A stretch of DNA of 64,000 nucleotides, taken from contig JANPJM010000026.1 of assembly GCA_031425525.1 (NCBI GenBank), positions 1-64,000 of the forward strand. The letters are read 5' to 3'. Both the position numbers and the translations under genes were made by a program. Position 1 is the stretch's first letter; every line of letters starts with the position of its first letter. The DNA comes from JANNMJ01 sp031425525. GTDB lineage: Bacteria; Bacteroidota; Bacteroidia; Cytophagales; Hymenobacteraceae. The notes beneath the pieces are model-generated. The model did no database searches. It saw nothing but the letters and a program-made list of their open reading frames with translations, and had not been told where the DNA came from. Positions 61,747-64,000 of this stretch are shown here, piece by piece.

Positions 61747-62997
61747 TCACCCCACCAGCGCCCCACCCGCCAGCGCAGCCAGCACCAGCCCCCAACCGGG
61801 CACCCGGTCGGAAAGGAGCACCAGAAACGTACCGACCACGAGGCCCACGTTCAGTGGCGAGTCGGGCAGCGGGTGCCACAGCAGCACGGCTGCCGCGCAG
61901 ACCAGGCCCGCGCTCACGGCGTTGATGCCTTCCAGGGAAGCCTTCACGACGCGGTACTGCTTCAACTGATCCCAGATACGGATCAGGAAGAAGATGAGGA
62001 AGGTGCCGGGCAGGAAAATCCCTATGGCGCCTACGGCCGCACCTAAAAGTTGGCCGTGTGGCCCCCAATCGCGCATGGAGAGGGCCCCGATGTACGCGGC
62101 GAGCGAAAAATTAGGCCCCGGCATCGCCTGTACCAAGCCCAGGCCCGCCAAAAACTCGCCGCTGCTGAGGTAGTGCTTGAACCCTACGAACTCGGCAAAG
62201 AGCAGCGGGCCAAGCACTTGACCGCCGCCGAACACGAGCGAACCGTTGCGGTAAAAGTTCTCGAAAAGGCGCACCGGCAGTGCGCGGGTGTAGTGCCCCA
62301 GCAGCGCCGCGCCCAGCAACACGCCGAGCCACAGCACCAGATTGGCCCACTCGACGCGCATCGGCTGCTTTTCGCGTACGGGTTGCAGGCGCCGCCAGCG
62401 CAGGGTGGTGGTGAGGCCGCCGCCGGCGAGCAGCAGCGGCAGCACCCACGGCTTCTGGAAAAAATAGGCCACCGTGGCGCCCACGACCATGAGGGCGACG
62501 GCCGTTTTGGTGTGAATCACCTTCTCGGCAATCTTGTAAGCGGAAAACGCCACGAACCCCACCGCCACCGGCCCCACGAACCGCACGAGGTGCAGCATCG
62601 TCGCGCGGTCGATGTAGCTCATCGAGAGGGCGGCGGCCGTCATGAGGATGCACGCCGGCGCCGCCCACACCAGTAGCGTGAGGTACGCCAACGTAGGCCC
62701 GCCCAACCGAAACCCGATGGCCGTGATGGTTTGGGTGGAAGTAGGGCCGGGGAGCATCGAGCAGAGGGCCGTTAGCTCCACTAACTCAGCGCTCGTGAGG
62801 TAGCGGCGCTTATCAACGAGCAGCCGGAACATCATCGCTAGGTGCGCCTGCGGGCCACCGAACGCCGTGAGCGCCAGCGCAGCCACGTCTTTCAGGAAGA
62901 TGATGCCGCGCACCCGCCGCGTACGCCGCCCACTGCCGCGCGGCGGCGGCGCCAGCAGCACAGTTTCAGCGACGACGGGCGATACGGGAGCGGCCAT
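61747..62997 (-). CDS. chrA: Chromate transporter ChrA
   Basis: Protein of 416 residues, two homologous CHR domains with about ten to twelve membrane segments. The first has ALTAFGGPQAHLAMMFRLLV and ELTALCSMLPGPTSTQT. The second has SLVFGGGQVLGPLLFAEFVG and GLVQAMPGPNFSLAAYIGAL. The PGP motifs are characteristic. Such carriers export chromate or related oxyanions. No regulator or other chr gene is beside it. The 150 bases before the integrase remnant show no gene. Confidence 0.95.
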   Translation of the reverse strand: MAAPVSPVVAETVLLAPPPRGSGRRTRRVRGIIFLKDVAALALTAFGGPQAHLAMMFRLLVDKRRYLTSAELVELTALCSMLPGPTSTQTITAIGFRLGGPTLAYLTLLVWAAPACILMTAAALSMSYIDRATMLHLVRFVGPVAVGFVAFSAYKIAEKVIHTKTAVALMVVGATVAYFFQKPWVLPLLLAGGGLTTTLRWRRLQPVREKQPMRVEWANLVLWLGVLLGAALLGHYTRALPVRLFENFYRNGSLVFGGGQVLGPLLFAEFVGFKHYLSSGEFLAGLGLVQAMPGPNFSLAAYIGALSMRDWGPHGQLLGAAVGAIGIFLPGTFLIFFLIRIWDQLKQYRVVKASLEGINAVSAGLVCAAAVLLWHPLPDSPLNVGLVVGTFLVLLSDRVPGWGLVLAALAGGALVG

Positions 62998-63077
62998 TTA
63001 GGAAGGAACCGGCAGACCGCGCCGGTTACGGAAACGCAAGCAAGGTAAAGCCCAGCCGCCAACCACCCAACCCCGCG

Positions 63078-63635
63078 CTACGCCGCCGTCCGGAGCCGCG
63101 CGTACAGTAGCCCGTCTACGGTGGTGCCGTCTTTGGTGATGGCGTCGCGTAAGCGGGCTTCCAACGTGAAGCCCGCCTTTTCCAGCACGCGCCCGGAGGC
63201 GGGGTTCCAGGCGAAAACCATGGCGTAGATGCGCGCCAGATCGTAAGTGGCGAACGCGTGTTCGGTAAGGGCGCGGGCGGCTTCGGTCATCAGGCCACGC
63301 CCCCAAAATGCGCGGCCCAACCAATAGCCCAACTCTGCCGAGCGGCGGTTTACGTCTTCCTTGAAATGTACGCCCACGCTGCCTGCTACACGTCCGTCGG
63401 GCAATTCCAACGCCCGAATCAGCGCCTTCTCAGGCTGATTCGCTACGGTGTTGAAGAAAAACGTGGCGTGGTCGGGCGTGTACGGATGCGGAAACTGATC
63501 GCGCATGTTTCGCCAGATCGCGCGATCGTCGGCGAGCGCCGCCAGGGCAGGGGCGTCGGCTTTAGCCCAAGGGCGCAACCGGCCGCCGGAGGGCAGCAGG
63601 ATGATCTCAGGGACATTTTCAGTGAAATTTTCCAT
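63078..63635 (-). CDS. GNAT family N-acetyltransferase (RimJ/RimL-like)
   Basis: Protein of 185 residues, one GNAT domain. N-terminal LLPSGGRLRPWAKADAPALA (about 13-32), then ELGYWLGRAFWGRGLMTEAA with the acetyl-CoA-binding loop, and an end with VFAWNPASGRVLEKAGFTLE. It resembles RimJ/RimL-type enzymes acetylating protein N-termini or small amines; the substrate is unknown. ATG 63635 is chosen; upstream in-frame residues overlap the thiolase gene antisense. Confidence 0.9.
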   Translation of the reverse strand: MENFTENVPEIILLPSGGRLRPWAKADAPALAALADDRAIWRNMRDQFPHPYTPDHATFFFNTVANQPEKALIRALELPDGRVAGSVGVHFKEDVNRRSAELGYWLGRAFWGRGLMTEAARALTEHAFATYDLARIYAMVFAWNPASGRVLEKAGFTLEARLRDAITKDGTTVDGLLYARLRTAA

Positions 63636-63669
63636 CGTACTCGTCACCGTATTCTGAAGCTTACATCCG

Positions 63670-64000
63670 CTACACGCGCTCGTATACCACGGCCGCGCCC
63701 TGGCCCACGCCCACGCACATGGCCGCCGCGCCGTAGCGCCCGCCGCGCCGCCGCAACTCGTGCAGGAGCGTGGCCGTGATGCGCGCACCACTGGCGCCCA
63801 GCGGGTGCCCGAGTGCAATGGCGCCGCCATTGACATTGACCCGCGCCGGATCGAGGCCCAGGTCGCGGATACAGGCGATGGCCTGCGACGCGAACGCCTC
63901 GTTCAATTCCACCAGATCGAGGTCGGCGACGGTGAGGCCCGCGCGTTGCAGGGCTTTTTGCAGCGCTGGTACCGGCCCGATGCCCATAATGGCCGGATCG
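63670..64000 (-). CDS. Acetyl-CoA acetyltransferase (thiolase), C-terminal part
   Basis: Partial: only the last ~110 residues lie in the window, with the gene continuing past 64000. The thiolase C-terminal motifs are present: DLVELNEAFASQ, GGAIALGHPLGASGARI with the catalytic His, and MCVGVGQGAAVVYE with the second catalytic Cys. Members condense or cleave acyl-CoA. Whether it is biosynthetic or degradative cannot be seen. Start 34 bases upstream of the GNAT gene, same strand. Confidence 0.93.
   Translation of the reverse strand, partial: DPAIMGIGPVPALQKALQRAGLTVADLDLVELNEAFASQAIACIRDLGLDPARVNVNGGAIALGHPLGASGARITATLLHELRRRGGRYGAAAMCVGVGQGAAVVYERV

Noticed and set aside
1..64000. tRNA, rRNA or intact insertion sequence
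   Set aside because: None could be recognised by eye; only an integrase fragment and small palindromic elements were seen.

Overview
The window is GC-rich chromosomal DNA from a member of the Bacteroidota, most likely Cytophagales near Hymenobacteraceae. The lineage evidence is a porP/sprF-gldK-gldL-gldM-gldN locus for gliding and type IX secretion, two or three proteins with T9SS C-terminal sorting regions, DUF4271 next to hemD, PorP/SprF and DUF4783 families, and promoters with the Bacteroidota -7 element TAnnTTTG. Genus is an inference. No rRNA or tRNA gene, CRISPR array or intact mobile element was recognised.
Layout. 1-235: a perfect 120-bp palindrome and small hairpins. 236-6209: hypothetical protein, ahcY, a small barrel-like protein, a Crp/Fnr regulator, and an SPFH/zinc-ribbon pair (YdjI/YdjG-like) separated by an array of six palindromes at an exact 42-nt period. 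6261-9661: lipopolysaccharide or polysaccharide assembly (GT2, GT9, O-antigen ligase). 9754-12396: ECF sigma factor with a zinc anti-sigma-like partner, gmk, nadD. 12510-21593: namZ-like hydrolase, LolC/E-type permease, kmo, yjbQ, a lipoprotein, a heptad-repeat array, gpmI, DUF4783, LOG protein. 21701-26663: small metabolic and regulatory genes (SnoaL-like, AraC, VOC, DoxX, EamA) and lpdA. 26807-36844: lipoproteins, another 21-nt repeat array, a cold-shock-domain protein, T9SS cargo, a beta-barrel and an M14 carboxypeptidase. 36976-40263: wecA-like transferase, DUF4271, hemD. 40421-46303: the T9SS/gliding cluster. 46672-50628: uvrC, ribD, prmC. 50765-57133: a nucleotide-sugar island (WbpD-like acetyltransferase, UDP-HexNAc dehydrogenase, galE, rfbB, WbpP-like epimerase, rfbA) with no glycosyltransferases of its own. 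57209-64000: T9SS cargo with beta-propeller-like repeats, an HTH protein, a gltX copy lacking both ATP-binding signatures, an integrase remnant, chrA, a GNAT enzyme and the C-terminus of a thiolase.
The parts most worth attention are (i) three intergenic arrays with unrelated consensus sequences but periods of exactly 21 or 42 nt, (ii) the gltX copy truncated next to an integrase remnant whose catalytic tyrosine codon is a stop, (iii) families of extragenic palindromes and inverted repeats, and (iv) several starts lying only 3-8 nt downstream of a -7-like element, which suggests leaderless transcripts.
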